Assembly: GCA_025353015.1 (NCBI GenBank)
Contig: JANXRM010000293.1
Coordinates: 1-45,885, forward strand
Length of the DNA stretch: 45,885 bases
Reading direction: 5' to 3'
DNA from: Hyphomicrobiales bacterium
GTDB taxonomy: Bacteria > Pseudomonadota > Alphaproteobacteria > Rhizobiales > Hyphomicrobiaceae
In this document: positions 24,880-33,149 of the stretch, piece by piece
Layout: each line of letters opens with the position of its first letter
Position numbering within the stretch: position 1 is the first letter of the stretch
Position numbers and translations under genes: made by a program
Notes under the pieces: generated by a model
What the model saw: only the letters and a program-made list of their open reading frames with translations
What the model was told of the DNA's origin: nothing
Database searches by the model: none

Positions 24880-26172
24880 TCACGCGCTGGCCGCACCCGC
24901 CAGCCAGTGCGTCATCACGGTGGCGGCATCCAGGAAATCGTCGATCTCCATGGCCTCGTGCGGGTTGTGGCTGCCGTTGGCGTTGCGCACGAACAGCATG
25001 CACGAAGGCACACCCGCGACTGTGAACGTGGCGGTGTCGTGCGAGGCCGGGCTCGCCAGCGGCATGGATTTGAGCCCCATGGCGTTAGCCGAGCCGGTCA
25101 AGGCCGAGAACAGCGCCGGGTTCGAGGGGGCGACCTCGGCCGAGGCGCGGGCCCCCAGATCGATGCGCACACCGCGCTTGGCCTCGATCGCACGGGTGAG
25201 CCCGAGAATGCGCCGTTCCAAGCCGGCGAGGTGGGCCTTGTCGTAAGCGCGGACATCGAGCGACAGCGTCATCAGGCCCGCGACCTTGGTCAGCGCATGT
25301 TCGCTCGCATCGCTGAAACAGCGCCCGATCGTGAAGGCCATTGGCCGTTTCGCGGCGTCCTCGCCTTGCCAGATCTCGTCCAGGCCGAGTGCGAAATCGC
25401 TGGCGGCCAGCACGGCATCGTGGCGGAACCGTCGCGGCAAGCCGACGTGCGCCCATTCGCCGTGGATCCTGACCTCGGGATAGCGGAAGTTTCCGGGTAC
25501 ACCGGTGCCAATGGCGACGGAAACGCCCGCTTCGATCAACTGCGGCGCCTGCTCGATGTGAATTTCAACCCACGCCTTGATGTCTCTGGCCGCGAGGTGA
25601 GCTTTGCGTGCGCGGACGGCTGCAACATCGGCGCCGCACTCTGTCATGTGCTCCGCGAGCGTGCGGCCGGTGTCGACGCGGCGGGCGTCGAGAGCGCCGT
25701 CGGGCAGCACGCCGAACGCCGCGCGGCTGCCGATATAGGAGACCTCGAACCACACGCTTTCCTCAGCCCGGATGGCCATGGTCGTGACGTCGCATGCAGG
25801 TGTGAGCCCGAGCGTCTTTAGCGCCTGCTGCGCAACCAGCCCGCCGATGACACCGGCCGCGCCATCGAAATTGCCGCCGTTACCGACGGAGTCCAGATGC
25901 GATCCCGTCATGAGGCGCGGTGCGGCGCGATCGCGTCCGGGCAGCGTCATGTAGAGGTTGGCGGCGTGGTCGCGCTGCAGCTCCAAGCCCAGGCTTCGCG
26001 CGTGCGCCTCGATGACGCGATAGCCGAATTGCTCACCGGCGCCGTAGGTATCGCGCGTGACGCCAAGCCCCGATTTGTCGAGGCTGCCGGCACGCAATTC
26101 ATCGAACAGTTTTGCGACCTGGGCCTTTTGGGCCACGACGGCGCGACGGATGTCTGTGGGCGAGTGCGGCAC
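24880..26172 (-). CDS. M20-type Zn-dependent amidohydrolase (hydantoinase/carbamoylase family)
   Basis: A 430-residue cytoplasmic enzyme of the allantoate amidohydrolase / N-carbamoyl-L-amino-acid hydrolase / beta-ureidopropionase group. Metal-binding residues of the family are seen as His92 in TGSHLDSV, Asp103 in GGNFDGAAGV, and the Glu pair in RAEESVWF (137-138). The dimerisation-domain motif VAIGTGVPGNFRYPEVRIHGEWAHVG follows, and the C-terminal FVRNANGSHNPHEAMEIDDFL supplies the last His. It starts with GTG after GAGGA. It lies 36 bases after a family-5 binding protein on the same strand, so the pair likely import and hydrolyse an amide or carbamoyl compound. Confidence 0.92.
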   Translation of the reverse strand: MPHSPTDIRRAVVAQKAQVAKLFDELRAGSLDKSGLGVTRDTYGAGEQFGYRVIEAHARSLGLELQRDHAANLYMTLPGRDRAAPRLMTGSHLDSVGNGGNFDGAAGVIGGLVAQQALKTLGLTPACDVTTMAIRAEESVWFEVSYIGSRAAFGVLPDGALDARRVDTGRTLAEHMTECGADVAAVRARKAHLAARDIKAWVEIHIEQAPQLIEAGVSVAIGTGVPGNFRYPEVRIHGEWAHVGLPRRFRHDAVLAASDFALGLDEIWQGEDAAKRPMAFTIGRCFSDASEHALTKVAGLMTLSLDVRAYDKAHLAGLERRILGLTRAIEAKRGVRIDLGARASAEVAPSNPALFSALTGSANAMGLKSMPLASPASHDTATFTVAGVPSCMLFVRNANGSHNPHEAMEIDDFLDAATVMTHWLAGAASA

Positions 26173-26208
26173 GGTCGTCGTCCTCGATTGCTGTTTCCCG
26201 CGCAGGTG

Positions 26209-27822
26209 TCACTGGTCGAGCCACACATCCACCAGGTCCTGCGACAGGTAATGCGATGGTGTCATGCCCCAGCCCTGCACCTTCTTCGGCATCACGACGA
26301 TGCGCTGGGTCCACAGGAATGGCACCGAATAGGCTGTCGTCTGCACGTAGCTGTCGAGCTCGCGTACGATGACCGTTCGTGCAACGGGATCGAGCGTGCG
26401 TTGCTGCTTCTGGTAGAGGTCGTCGATCTTCGTATCCTCGTGGCCGGAGTAGCCGAGCGGGGACAGTTTCTTCGACAGGAACTTGACGAAGTTCTGCGTG
26501 GGATCGTCGAGGTAATCCGAAATGAACTCCATCGCGACGTCGAAATTGCCCGTCGCGAGATTGTCCAGATAGAGTTTCGTCTCCAGCTGCTCGTGCGTCG
26601 CTTTCAGGCCGACGCGCCGCCACTGGTCGATGGCGTAGATGCCGCCCGTCGTATAGCTCTCGATGCCGGAGCGATTGAGGAACTTGAATTCCAGGTTCTC
26701 TTGGCCCGCCTCCTTCAGGAGGCGTCTTGCTTCGGCGCGCGCCTTTTCCGGGTCGCGGCCGTAGCCCGGAAGCTTGACCAGATCTGCTTCGGGAAGTGCC
26801 ATCGCCGACCCGGGCCTGCTGACACCGCCGATAAACCGCAGCGAGGAGATTTTGCCGATGTTGTCGCCGCCGTTCCACCGGTCGATGGCCAGCGACAAGG
26901 CCTGCCGGACGCGGATGTCGTCGAACGGTTTCTTCTTGGTGTTGAAGACGAAGATGTTGCCAGCCAGCAGCGGCAACTCGTACACGGCCACCTTGTCGCC
27001 GAGCTTTTCGACGAGCATGTTGCGTTCAGGCGGCGAGATGAAGCGGAATTCCGCGTCGAACTGGCCGCCGAGGAGGCCTGGGATGACCGCGGTCGATTTG
27101 ACGAAGTACGCCTTGAAGCCGTCGAGATAGGGGCGGCCGGGTTTGAAATAACCGTCGAAGCGCTTGGCCGTCCAATGCGAGCCCTGCACGTGCTCGACGA
27201 ACTGAAAGGCGCCGGAGCCCATGATTTCCTTGGCGGGGTATCCCCCGCCCGCCTGCAGTTTCTGGGCGCTGTAGATGCAGTTGAACGGCGACGCCAGCAG
27301 CTCGAGAACGCCGGCAACGGGCGATTTCATTTTGAAGACGACCGTCGCGTCGTCGGGCGTTTCGATGTCGCCGAAATCCGCATAGTAGGATTTGCGCACC
27401 GACGTGACGCCAGCAGGCGGCCGGATGATGCGCTCGTAGGTGGCCTTGACGTCGGCCGAGGTCAGGGGCGAGCCGTCGTGAAACTTGACGCCTTTGTGCA
27501 ACTTGAATGTGTAGCTGAGGCCATCAGCTGCGGCCGACCAGCTCTCGGCGAGATCGCCTGCCATCTTGGGGAAGTTCGCGCCGTCGATCTTCAGCAACAA
27601 TGAGTAATGCGGCGCGATCGGGTGGACAGCGCCGAACGTGATCTCGGCATGGCAATCGTAGCTCGGTGGACTGGCGACGACGGCGAAGTTGAGAATACCG
27701 CCGGACTTCGGTGGTTTGGCCGACGTCTGGGCGGCGGCCGGCGTCAGGGCCGCGAGTGCACCCGCAAGAAACGTCGTCGCTGCGCGTGCACCGAACGCGC
27801 GACTGATCAGTTTCCGCCGCAT
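26209..27822 (-). CDS. ABC transporter substrate-binding protein, family 5 (peptide type)
   Basis: A 537-residue periplasmic binding protein. It has a signal peptide (FLAGALAALTPAAAQ), then GGILNFAVVASPPSYDCHAEI. The family-5 core is intact: DLAESWSAAADGLSYTFKLHKGVKFHDGSPLTSADVKATYERII, then MGSGAFQFVEHVQGSHWTAKRFDGYFKPGRPYLDGF. GGGAGG precedes the ATG. It shares a transcript with the M20-type amidohydrolase, which suggests the ligand is an amide or dipeptide-like compound. No permease or ATPase genes are present here. Confidence 0.92.
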   Translation of the reverse strand: MRRKLISRAFGARAATTFLAGALAALTPAAAQTSAKPPKSGGILNFAVVASPPSYDCHAEITFGAVHPIAPHYSLLLKIDGANFPKMAGDLAESWSAAADGLSYTFKLHKGVKFHDGSPLTSADVKATYERIIRPPAGVTSVRKSYYADFGDIETPDDATVVFKMKSPVAGVLELLASPFNCIYSAQKLQAGGGYPAKEIMGSGAFQFVEHVQGSHWTAKRFDGYFKPGRPYLDGFKAYFVKSTAVIPGLLGGQFDAEFRFISPPERNMLVEKLGDKVAVYELPLLAGNIFVFNTKKKPFDDIRVRQALSLAIDRWNGGDNIGKISSLRFIGGVSRPGSAMALPEADLVKLPGYGRDPEKARAEARRLLKEAGQENLEFKFLNRSGIESYTTGGIYAIDQWRRVGLKATHEQLETKLYLDNLATGNFDVAMEFISDYLDDPTQNFVKFLSKKLSPLGYSGHEDTKIDDLYQKQQRTLDPVARTVIVRELDSYVQTTAYSVPFLWTQRIVVMPKKVQGWGMTPSHYLSQDLVDVWLDQ

Positions 27823-27947
27823 GGCGACCTCCCCATCTCATTTGTGATTGGGATGAGGCTAACCCAAGTTTGCGGCGGAAGGAAACGGCGATGCTGTGCA
27901 GCTGATGCTGTGCGGCGATGCAGTGCGGTGCGTTGTGAGCATCGCGG

Positions 27948-28817
27948 TCAATACCGATAGCGCGAGCGCCCGTCGGGCCCGTAACCGGGGCCTTCGAAAG
28001 GCCTCAGCGCATCACGCGGTAGGCGATCCACGACAACCACTGCGGTGCCCTTGCCGACCCGGCTTGCCAAATCGACGACGTGGCCGTTGAGCATCCGGAA
28101 ACACCCGGAGGATGAGGCGTGGCCGATGCTTTTGGCATCGTTGGTACCGTGGATGCGATAAAGTGTATCGCCGAGATAAAGCGCTTTTGCGCCCAGCGGA
28201 TTGCGCAGTCCACCCGTCATTTTTTCAGGCAGCTTCGGATCGCGCTCGCGCATCTGCTCGGGCGGGTGCCAGTCCGGCCAATCGGCGATCCGAGAAATAT
28301 GCTCGGTGCCCGTCCAGGTGAATCCGTCGCGGCCAACGCTGATCGGATAGCGCAGCGCCTCACCCACCCGCGTCACCAGCAACAATTGCCGTCCCGATGT
28401 TTCAATGATGATCGTGCCCGGCGCGTATTTGCCAACGAACGCGACACGCTGTGGCGGGATCGGCCTGATATCCGGTTGTGGACCGCCATCCATGACTTTC
28501 TGGCCGCGCGGCTGTTCGAGGCCGGCCGTCCGCTGCCGGCGCTGGGGCGGTTCGTCATCGTCCTCGTTGGCGATCGGCGGCCGTCGATTGGGCGCAAGCT
28601 GGCGCGGGTCACGGTCTTCGGAGCCTTGCCAATTCTGGCGGCCGCGCCACGGGGGTGGCTCTGAGTAATCTTCCGGTTGGCGCCAGGGTCTGAGATAACG
28701 CGGTGCTGCCGCCGGCGCGTTGTCGTCCCAGCGATTGTCCCAACGGGATTGCGCCAGGGCCCCGTCGGCCGTTAACATCAGGAACATCACGATCTGCGCG
28801 GCTGATGCACGGTACAT
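27948..28817 (-). CDS. L,D-transpeptidase (YkuD domain)
   Basis: A periplasmic enzyme that forms 3-3 cross-links in peptidoglycan or attaches proteins to it. The 289 residues show a signal peptide ending GALAQ, then a long Pro/Arg-rich linker (to about residue 120), then the YkuD domain. The catalytic signature is split in the usual way: His223 in RIHGTN, and GHASSSGCFRM with Cys239 as nucleophile. The C-terminal VVDLASRVGKGTAVVVVD matches the family. GGAAGG lies before the ATG. Members of this type are numerous in Hyphomicrobiales and individual roles are redundant. Confidence 0.93.
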   Translation of the reverse strand: MYRASAAQIVMFLMLTADGALAQSRWDNRWDDNAPAAAPRYLRPWRQPEDYSEPPPWRGRQNWQGSEDRDPRQLAPNRRPPIANEDDDEPPQRRQRTAGLEQPRGQKVMDGGPQPDIRPIPPQRVAFVGKYAPGTIIIETSGRQLLLVTRVGEALRYPISVGRDGFTWTGTEHISRIADWPDWHPPEQMRERDPKLPEKMTGGLRNPLGAKALYLGDTLYRIHGTNDAKSIGHASSSGCFRMLNGHVVDLASRVGKGTAVVVVDRLPRDALRPFEGPGYGPDGRSRYRY

Positions 28818-28990
28818 GGTTGAGCCTTCCAGTGGTCACAGTCGTGCCAGTTGACGCGGTTTTGGGCAGCGCTTCCGATGATCGGACGGAACAGAGTACG
28901 GCGTCCATCCAAAGCGTAACTTGATTATTCAATAAAATCAACGACCTATTGTCACGCTTGCAATCGCCTGGAGCAGAAGGGACACGCCTG

Positions 28991-29365
28991 ATGTCGAACG
29001 AAATTCCGGCCATCGAAAGCGTCGTGCAGACCTATTTCGACGGTCTCTATGAGGGCGACACCAAGAAGCTCGGTGCTGCTTTCCACGAGGTGAGCCATCT
29101 CTATTCGATGGGTCCCGGCGGCGTCGTCGATCTGCCGCGCGCGAAATGGTTCGAGATGGTCGCGAGCCGCGGTTCGGGCAAAACGAAAGGTCTAACGCGC
29201 CGCGACCGCATCGTATCCATCGATATGAGCGGGCCGGAGACCGCTTTCGTGAAGGTCGAATGCCAGCTGCCGCCGCGCTATTTCACCGACTACTTGCTGC
29301 TTCTGAAGGGCAACGACGGGTGGAAAATCGTCTCCAAATCCTTCCGCGCCGACGTGCGGGAATGA
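28991..29365 (+). CDS. NTF2-like (lumazine-binding/SnoaL type) protein
   Basis: A 124-residue cone-shaped-fold protein, beginning SNEIPAIESVVQTYFDGLYEGDTKKLGAAFHEVSHLYSMG and ending DYLLLLKGNDGWKIVSKSF, the signature of the small NTF2-like family often labelled putative lumazine-binding. The frame opens at 28949, but AGAAGGGA precedes the ATG at 28991. Such proteins are small-molecule isomerases, cyclases or binding proteins; the ligand is unknown. The last 76 bases overlap the 3' end of the convergent epimerase gene. Confidence 0.85.
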   Translation: MSNEIPAIESVVQTYFDGLYEGDTKKLGAAFHEVSHLYSMGPGGVVDLPRAKWFEMVASRGSGKTKGLTRRDRIVSIDMSGPETAFVKVECQLPPRYFTDYLLLLKGNDGWKIVSKSFRADVRE

Positions 29366-30897
29366 ACGTGTGGGGCAGCGCGACCGGCAACAGATGCCTC
29401 CTTCGCCGACAGTTCTGTGACTGACGGATCGGCAGCAGGTTGCCCAAGGGCCGATGCCAAGGCTGTTGCAAGTGTTGGGTGCTTGAAATGAAAGCCCGAG
29501 GTCAGCGCCTTCGCCGGCGTAACGGGCTGACCGGAGAGCAGGATCTCCTCGGCCATCTGCCCGCCAACAAGGCGCAGCAGCCAGGCCGGCACGGCGAGAA
29601 CAGCCGGTCGCTTCAACGCTTTGCCAAGCGCGTGAGCGAAGTCCTGGCCGCGAACGGGTGCGGGCGCGGTTGCGTTGACGGCCCCCTCCAGGGTTTCGGT
29701 CACGACCGCGTGCGCGATCAGGCGGACGAGATCGTCGCGGCTGATCCAGCTCATCCATTGCCGACCCGAACCCATGGGTCCGCCGAGGCCCAGATCAAAG
29801 GCGGGCAGCATACGGGCAAGCACGCCGCCGGCCCGGTCGAGTACGAGGCCGATGCGCAGATTGACGACACGCAGGCCGTGCGCGGAGGCCCGCAATGCCT
29901 CGGACTCGACGACGCGGCACGTCAACCCGGCGAAGCCGTCGCCGGCAGGCGCTTGCTCCGTCAGCATCTGGTCGGCGAGCACAGGGTCGGCCTGAGGGCC
30001 GTACCAGCCGATGGCCGATGCGGAGATCAGAACACGCGGCGGCGTATGCAACCGGGCGAGCCAAGCATTGAGCCGGCGCAACGTCTTGAGGCGCGAATGC
30101 AGAATGCGGAATCGGTTGGCGCGCGTCCATGGCCAATCAGCGACTGGGGCACCGGCAAGATTGATCACTGCGTCGAGGCGTGTGTCGGGCGGAAGTTGCT
30201 CGAGGCTCGTGATCAGCCTGATCGGCATGCCGAGCTTTGCAGCTTTTTCCGGCGAACGGACAAGGGCGGTAACCTCATGGCCACTGGCGCTCAACGCAGC
30301 CAACAGACGCTCGCCGACGAATCCCGTGGCCCCGGTGATCAGGATGCGCTGGTGGTCCGGAAGTGCGTCAGCCAGCGAGGCTGCCGGTGTGGTGACGAAG
30401 GCCGCAGCGCGGCGCATCGCAAACCAGTCGCGGATGCCGAACAGGGAAACGCCCAGTGCTGCGGCGGATAGCAGAAAACTACCGTAGCCATGCGAAACCG
30501 CCGTCCATCCGGTCTGCATGTGCGCCCAGCCCCACAGGATTGGAATGAGCAACGAGAGGATGGCACCATAGTTGAGCGCAAGCAGCGTGTGCGTGACGCG
30601 TTCGGTGGCGGGCAGCCGCCGCGTCAGGTCCTCCTCGACGAAATCCCAAAGCGTGATGCCGATCTCGATGACAAGCGCGACGAGCAACGCCGCAGCCAAA
30701 AGGCCGTGCGGTTCGCACCAGGCGAGCGTCAGGAAAATCGCCCCATAAAAACCATTGCGGACGGCATGCAGCGCCAATTCCTGGCCGGCGTTCGGACGCC
30801 ATGCCAGCCGCTCCGTGAATTCGTGGTGATAGAGTGTATCGAAGGCGCCCATCGCGATCTGCAAGGCGACCAGTGCCCAAAGCGTCAAGTCCGTCAT
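29290..30897 (-). CDS. Membrane-anchored TIGR01777-type epimerase/oxidoreductase
   Basis: A 535-residue fusion. Residues 1 to about 165 form several hydrophobic helices (MTDLTLWALVALQIAMGAFD onward) that I cannot name. From about 184 an extended-SDR domain begins with ILITGATGFVGERLLAAL, then VINLAGAPVADWPW, ISASAIGWYG and NLRIGLVLDRAGGVLARMLPAFDLGLGGPMGSGRQWMSWIS, all typical of the TIGR01777 (YfcH/SulA-like) family. The frame stays open far upstream, but that part is antisense to DUF4166; the ATG at 30897 overlaps the DUF4166 stop as ATGA. The last 45 residues extend past the usual family end into the NTF2-like gene. Its function is unknown; neighbours point to one regulated operon. Confidence 0.88.
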   Translation of the reverse strand: MTDLTLWALVALQIAMGAFDTLYHHEFTERLAWRPNAGQELALHAVRNGFYGAIFLTLAWCEPHGLLAAALLVALVIEIGITLWDFVEEDLTRRLPATERVTHTLLALNYGAILSLLIPILWGWAHMQTGWTAVSHGYGSFLLSAAALGVSLFGIRDWFAMRRAAAFVTTPAASLADALPDHQRILITGATGFVGERLLAALSASGHEVTALVRSPEKAAKLGMPIRLITSLEQLPPDTRLDAVINLAGAPVADWPWTRANRFRILHSRLKTLRRLNAWLARLHTPPRVLISASAIGWYGPQADPVLADQMLTEQAPAGDGFAGLTCRVVESEALRASAHGLRVVNLRIGLVLDRAGGVLARMLPAFDLGLGGPMGSGRQWMSWISRDDLVRLIAHAVVTETLEGAVNATAPAPVRGQDFAHALGKALKRPAVLAVPAWLLRLVGGQMAEEILLSGQPVTPAKALTSGFHFKHPTLATALASALGQPAADPSVTELSAKEASVAGRAAPHVHSRTSARKDLETIFHPSLPFRSSK

Positions 30898-31583
30898 AAC
30901 GCGACCTCCTCGAAATACGCCACCTGATAGGCAAGCCGCCCGAGCCACGGGTGATCGAGCGCCAGAGTGAAGCTGAAACGGCTCGCACCTTCGGCGCGAT
31001 GCGTGATGCTGCAGTCGCCAGGCGTGAGCGCGCGCGGCAGGGGCAAGCGCACGCTGGCCAAGACGAGATCGTAGCCAGCGCTGCGAAACACCAGCGCGCC
31101 GCCTTCCGCATTGAGCGTCAAGCGCATGACGAGGCCGCGGCCGAGAAATTCCTCGAGACCTGTCGGCCCCGAAAAACGTTTCACCGAGTTGATGGTCTGC
31201 GGGAAGGTGCCCGGCCGCGCGTAGGTACGGGTCCAGATCTGGCCGCCGAGTTCTTCGTCCTCCGTCACGACGACGGTGGCTGGCCCCGTGGCGCCGTTCG
31301 TATCGGGCAGCGGGCCGCCAACGAGCCGCGCGAGCCGGGCCAGGATCCGGCCGGCTCCGGACAGGGTGGTTTCGGTGACCGTGCCAACGAAAACCCGGGT
31401 TGCGGCGGGCGCCAGAACTTTCGAGAACCGGTCGCGGACAACCCGGGGGAGCGAGCCCCAAGCGTCCGGCCCGAGCAGGCGACGAAAACGGTCGTCGTGG
31501 TGCGGCAGCGGCTCATCGGCAAGACCGGCTTTGGACTGGCCTGCTGCAGGATGCTCTTCGATTTGAACCGTTAATTCTGTCAT
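30894..31583 (-). CDS. DUF4166 protein
   Basis: A 229-residue protein. DRFRRLLGPDAWGSLPRVVRDRF, TEDEELGGQIWTRTYARPGTFPQTINSVKRF, and GLVMRLTLNAEGGALVFRSAGYDL match the DUF4166 family, which is often fused to or beside SDR epimerases. The fold is likely beta-rich and soluble; the activity is unknown. The chosen ATG (31583) lies at the exact centre of the palindrome TTCTGTCATGACAGAA. A GTG at 31616 overlapping the regulator's stop would add eleven residues and cannot be excluded. It is coupled to the following epimerase by a 4-bp overlap. Confidence 0.85.
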   Translation of the reverse strand: MTELTVQIEEHPAAGQSKAGLADEPLPHHDDRFRRLLGPDAWGSLPRVVRDRFSKVLAPAATRVFVGTVTETTLSGAGRILARLARLVGGPLPDTNGATGPATVVVTEDEELGGQIWTRTYARPGTFPQTINSVKRFSGPTGLEEFLGRGLVMRLTLNAEGGALVFRSAGYDLVLASVRLPLPRALTPGDCSITHRAEGASRFSFTLALDHPWLGRLAYQVAYFEEVAL

Positions 31584-31590
31584 GACAGAA
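31575..31590. promoter_or_regulatory. 16-bp palindromic operator at the DUF4166 start codon
   Basis: TTCTGTCATGACAGAA is a perfect palindrome, identical to the one at 32216-32231. The DUF4166 ATG is its centre. The site lies between the regulator stop and the operon it presumably controls. The natural binder is the GbsR/MarR-type protein encoded next to it (inference). Confidence 0.75.
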
Positions 31591-31612
31591 ACGTCCATGT
31601 AAAAAAACGGCC

Positions 31613-32224
31613 TCACAGGTCAGGTGAAATTTTCGATCCGGCCGGCTTCGGCGTCTCGGGGGCAGCACCGAAAACTTTGGCCGGCAGGAAACGTAGGATG
31701 GCGCTGCCGAGCTTCATGAGGCCGGCGAGCTTCGCCCGGGGAACCCGGCGCATGTCGGTCGCCCAGGTGTCGATCATCTGCGAGAAGGCCAGCATGGCGG
31801 CGATCCGCTCGCGCGATGTGGCGCTCATGAAGCGGTCGGCGTCGGCTTCGGCCATGCAGGTCTTGAGCATGGCGAGGGTCGGGTCCAATTCCCTTGATTT
31901 CCTGCCCTCGGCGATGCGCGCAACCATTTCCCAAAGATCGCCTTCGGCCTCGTAGAAATCGCGCCGGTCGCCCAGCACGGAGACGCGCCGGATGAGTGCC
32001 CACTGCAGCAGCTCCTTCAGCGAATTGGAGACATTGGAGCGGGCGAGCCCGAGCGTGTCGGCGAGGTCTTCCGCCGTCAACGGGCGCTCAGAGAGGTAGA
32101 GCAGCGCATGGATCTGGCCGATGGAGCGGTTGACACCCCACACGGTGCCCATTTCCCCCCAGTGCAGGACAAACCGTTGCACGGCGGCAGGCAGGGGCGT
32201 TTTCCTGTTTTCAATTTCTGTCAT
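31613..32224 (-). CDS. GbsR/MarR-type winged-helix repressor
   Basis: A 203-residue transcription factor. After a short N terminus it reads VQRFVLHWGEMGTVWGVNRSIGQIHALLYLSERPLTAEDLADTLGLARSNVSNSLKELLQWALIRRVSVLGDRRDFYEAEGDLW, the characteristic GbsR block, with the winged helix at about residues 50-92. C-terminal helices probably dimerise. The open frame reaches back to 32431, but homologues begin close to this ATG. The start codon is at the middle of a 20-bp perfect palindrome, and no ribosome site precedes it. This fits a leaderless, autoregulated gene. It is followed by DUF4166 and the epimerase. Confidence 0.88.
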   Translation of the reverse strand: MTEIENRKTPLPAAVQRFVLHWGEMGTVWGVNRSIGQIHALLYLSERPLTAEDLADTLGLARSNVSNSLKELLQWALIRRVSVLGDRRDFYEAEGDLWEMVARIAEGRKSRELDPTLAMLKTCMAEADADRFMSATSRERIAAMLAFSQMIDTWATDMRRVPRAKLAGLMKLGSAILRFLPAKVFGAAPETPKPAGSKISPDL

Positions 32225-32233
32225 GACAGAAAT
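32214..32233. promoter_or_regulatory. 20-bp perfect palindromic operator at the regulator start codon
   Basis: ATTTCTGTCATGACAGAAAT is its own reverse complement over 20 bases. Its 16-bp core equals the second site at 31575-31590. The regulator's ATG is at its centre, and a candidate -10 box overlaps its upstream edge, so binding should block transcription initiation. On the plus strand the same ATG opens a frame continuous with the metallophosphoesterase. Confidence 0.8.
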
Positions 32234-32259
32234 ATCGCACGAAACCGATTGGAAGTCCA
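32231..32259 (-). promoter_or_regulatory. Candidate promoter of the GbsR-type regulator gene
   Basis: TGGACT (32259-32254) and GATATT (32236-32231) match the -35 and -10 consensus at four of six bases each, with an ideal 17-base spacer. The expected start of transcription, seven bases downstream, is the A of the ATG at 32224, giving a leaderless mRNA. This agrees with the lack of a ribosome site. Confidence 0.5.
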
Positions 32260-32351
32260 GTGTCACCAGGAGGTCATTGTTTGGGCCGCTCCGATGCGGC
32301 AAGCTTCCGGACAGCCGGCGATATTTCCATTGTGGACAGGGTTCGAGAACG

Positions 32352-33113
32352 ATGCCTCGGGGCGACGTGAGATCTGCCGATCGCGAAATCGTGCTCGTGC
32401 ACAGTTCAGACTTGCATATCGACGACGACATCGAGCCGGGCCGCTATCACGGCCTCGAAGGGCTTCGTTATGTGCTCGCGGCGGCCGACGCTGTCGGCGC
32501 GGACGTCGTGTTGCTGGCGGGTGATACCTTCGACAATGGGCGCGTCGCTGAGCCAATCGCGCGCCAAGCCGGCGCTTTGCTGGCGCAAGCCCGAATGCCT
32601 GTCGTGTTGCTGCCGGGCAATCACGACCCAGCCACGCCGGACGGCATCTTTCATCGCTCTGGCATCCTCGGTTTGGAGCAGGCCCTCGTGATCGGCCATA
32701 CCCACCCCGAGAGCATCGTGCTGGACGAACTCGGCCTCGAAATCCTGGGCCGGCCGCATCGCAACTACCATGACATGGCGCCGCTCCCCGAGGTCGCGGC
32801 GCGCAAAACGCGCTGGCAGGTGATCATCGCGCACGGTCATTATGTGCCGCCCGAGGACTGGGCCGACGAGTCCCATCGCTCCTGGCGCATCAGTGAAGCC
32901 GACCTTCGCAGGACTGGCGTCGACTACGTGGCGCTGGGCCATTGGGATCGGCCGGTCGCGGTCGGCGACGGCACCGTCGAGGCCCATTATTCTGGCGCAC
33001 CGGACTTGGCGCAAACCGTCAACGTCGTCCGCTTGAGCCCCCGATTGGGTCCTGGCGCCGGTGTCCGCGTCGAGCGACAGCCGCTCGGCATGCCCTATCC
33101 GCCCCGATGGTAG
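32352..33113 (+). CDS. Calcineurin-like metallophosphoesterase
   Basis: A 253-residue two-metal phosphoesterase related to the SbcD/YfcE group. Motifs run in order: SSDLHID (Asp20, His22), LLAGDTFDNG (Asp58), LLPGNHDP (Asn90, His91), IIAHGHY, and YVALGHWDR. The last motif is normally GHxH; here the final His is Asp, which may alter one metal site. The ATG at 32352 precedes the fold directly and has only a weak ribosome site. An in-frame ATG at 32223 inside the palindrome would add 43 residues with no domain character. It is divergent from the regulator and may share its operator. Confidence 0.85.
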   Translation: MPRGDVRSADREIVLVHSSDLHIDDDIEPGRYHGLEGLRYVLAAADAVGADVVLLAGDTFDNGRVAEPIARQAGALLAQARMPVVLLPGNHDPATPDGIFHRSGILGLEQALVIGHTHPESIVLDELGLEILGRPHRNYHDMAPLPEVAARKTRWQVIIAHGHYVPPEDWADESHRSWRISEADLRRTGVDYVALGHWDRPVAVGDGTVEAHYSGAPDLAQTVNVVRLSPRLGPGAGVRVERQPLGMPYPPRW

Positions 33114-33149
33114 TTGGAGCAGAGCGGCAGTCTTACCGCTGGTCGCAAA

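Noticed and set aside
30898-31461. N-terminal 188 codons of the long frame that ends at 29290
   Set aside because: Antisense/out-of-frame shadow of DUF4166, Arg-rich and without domain character; the real start is 30897.
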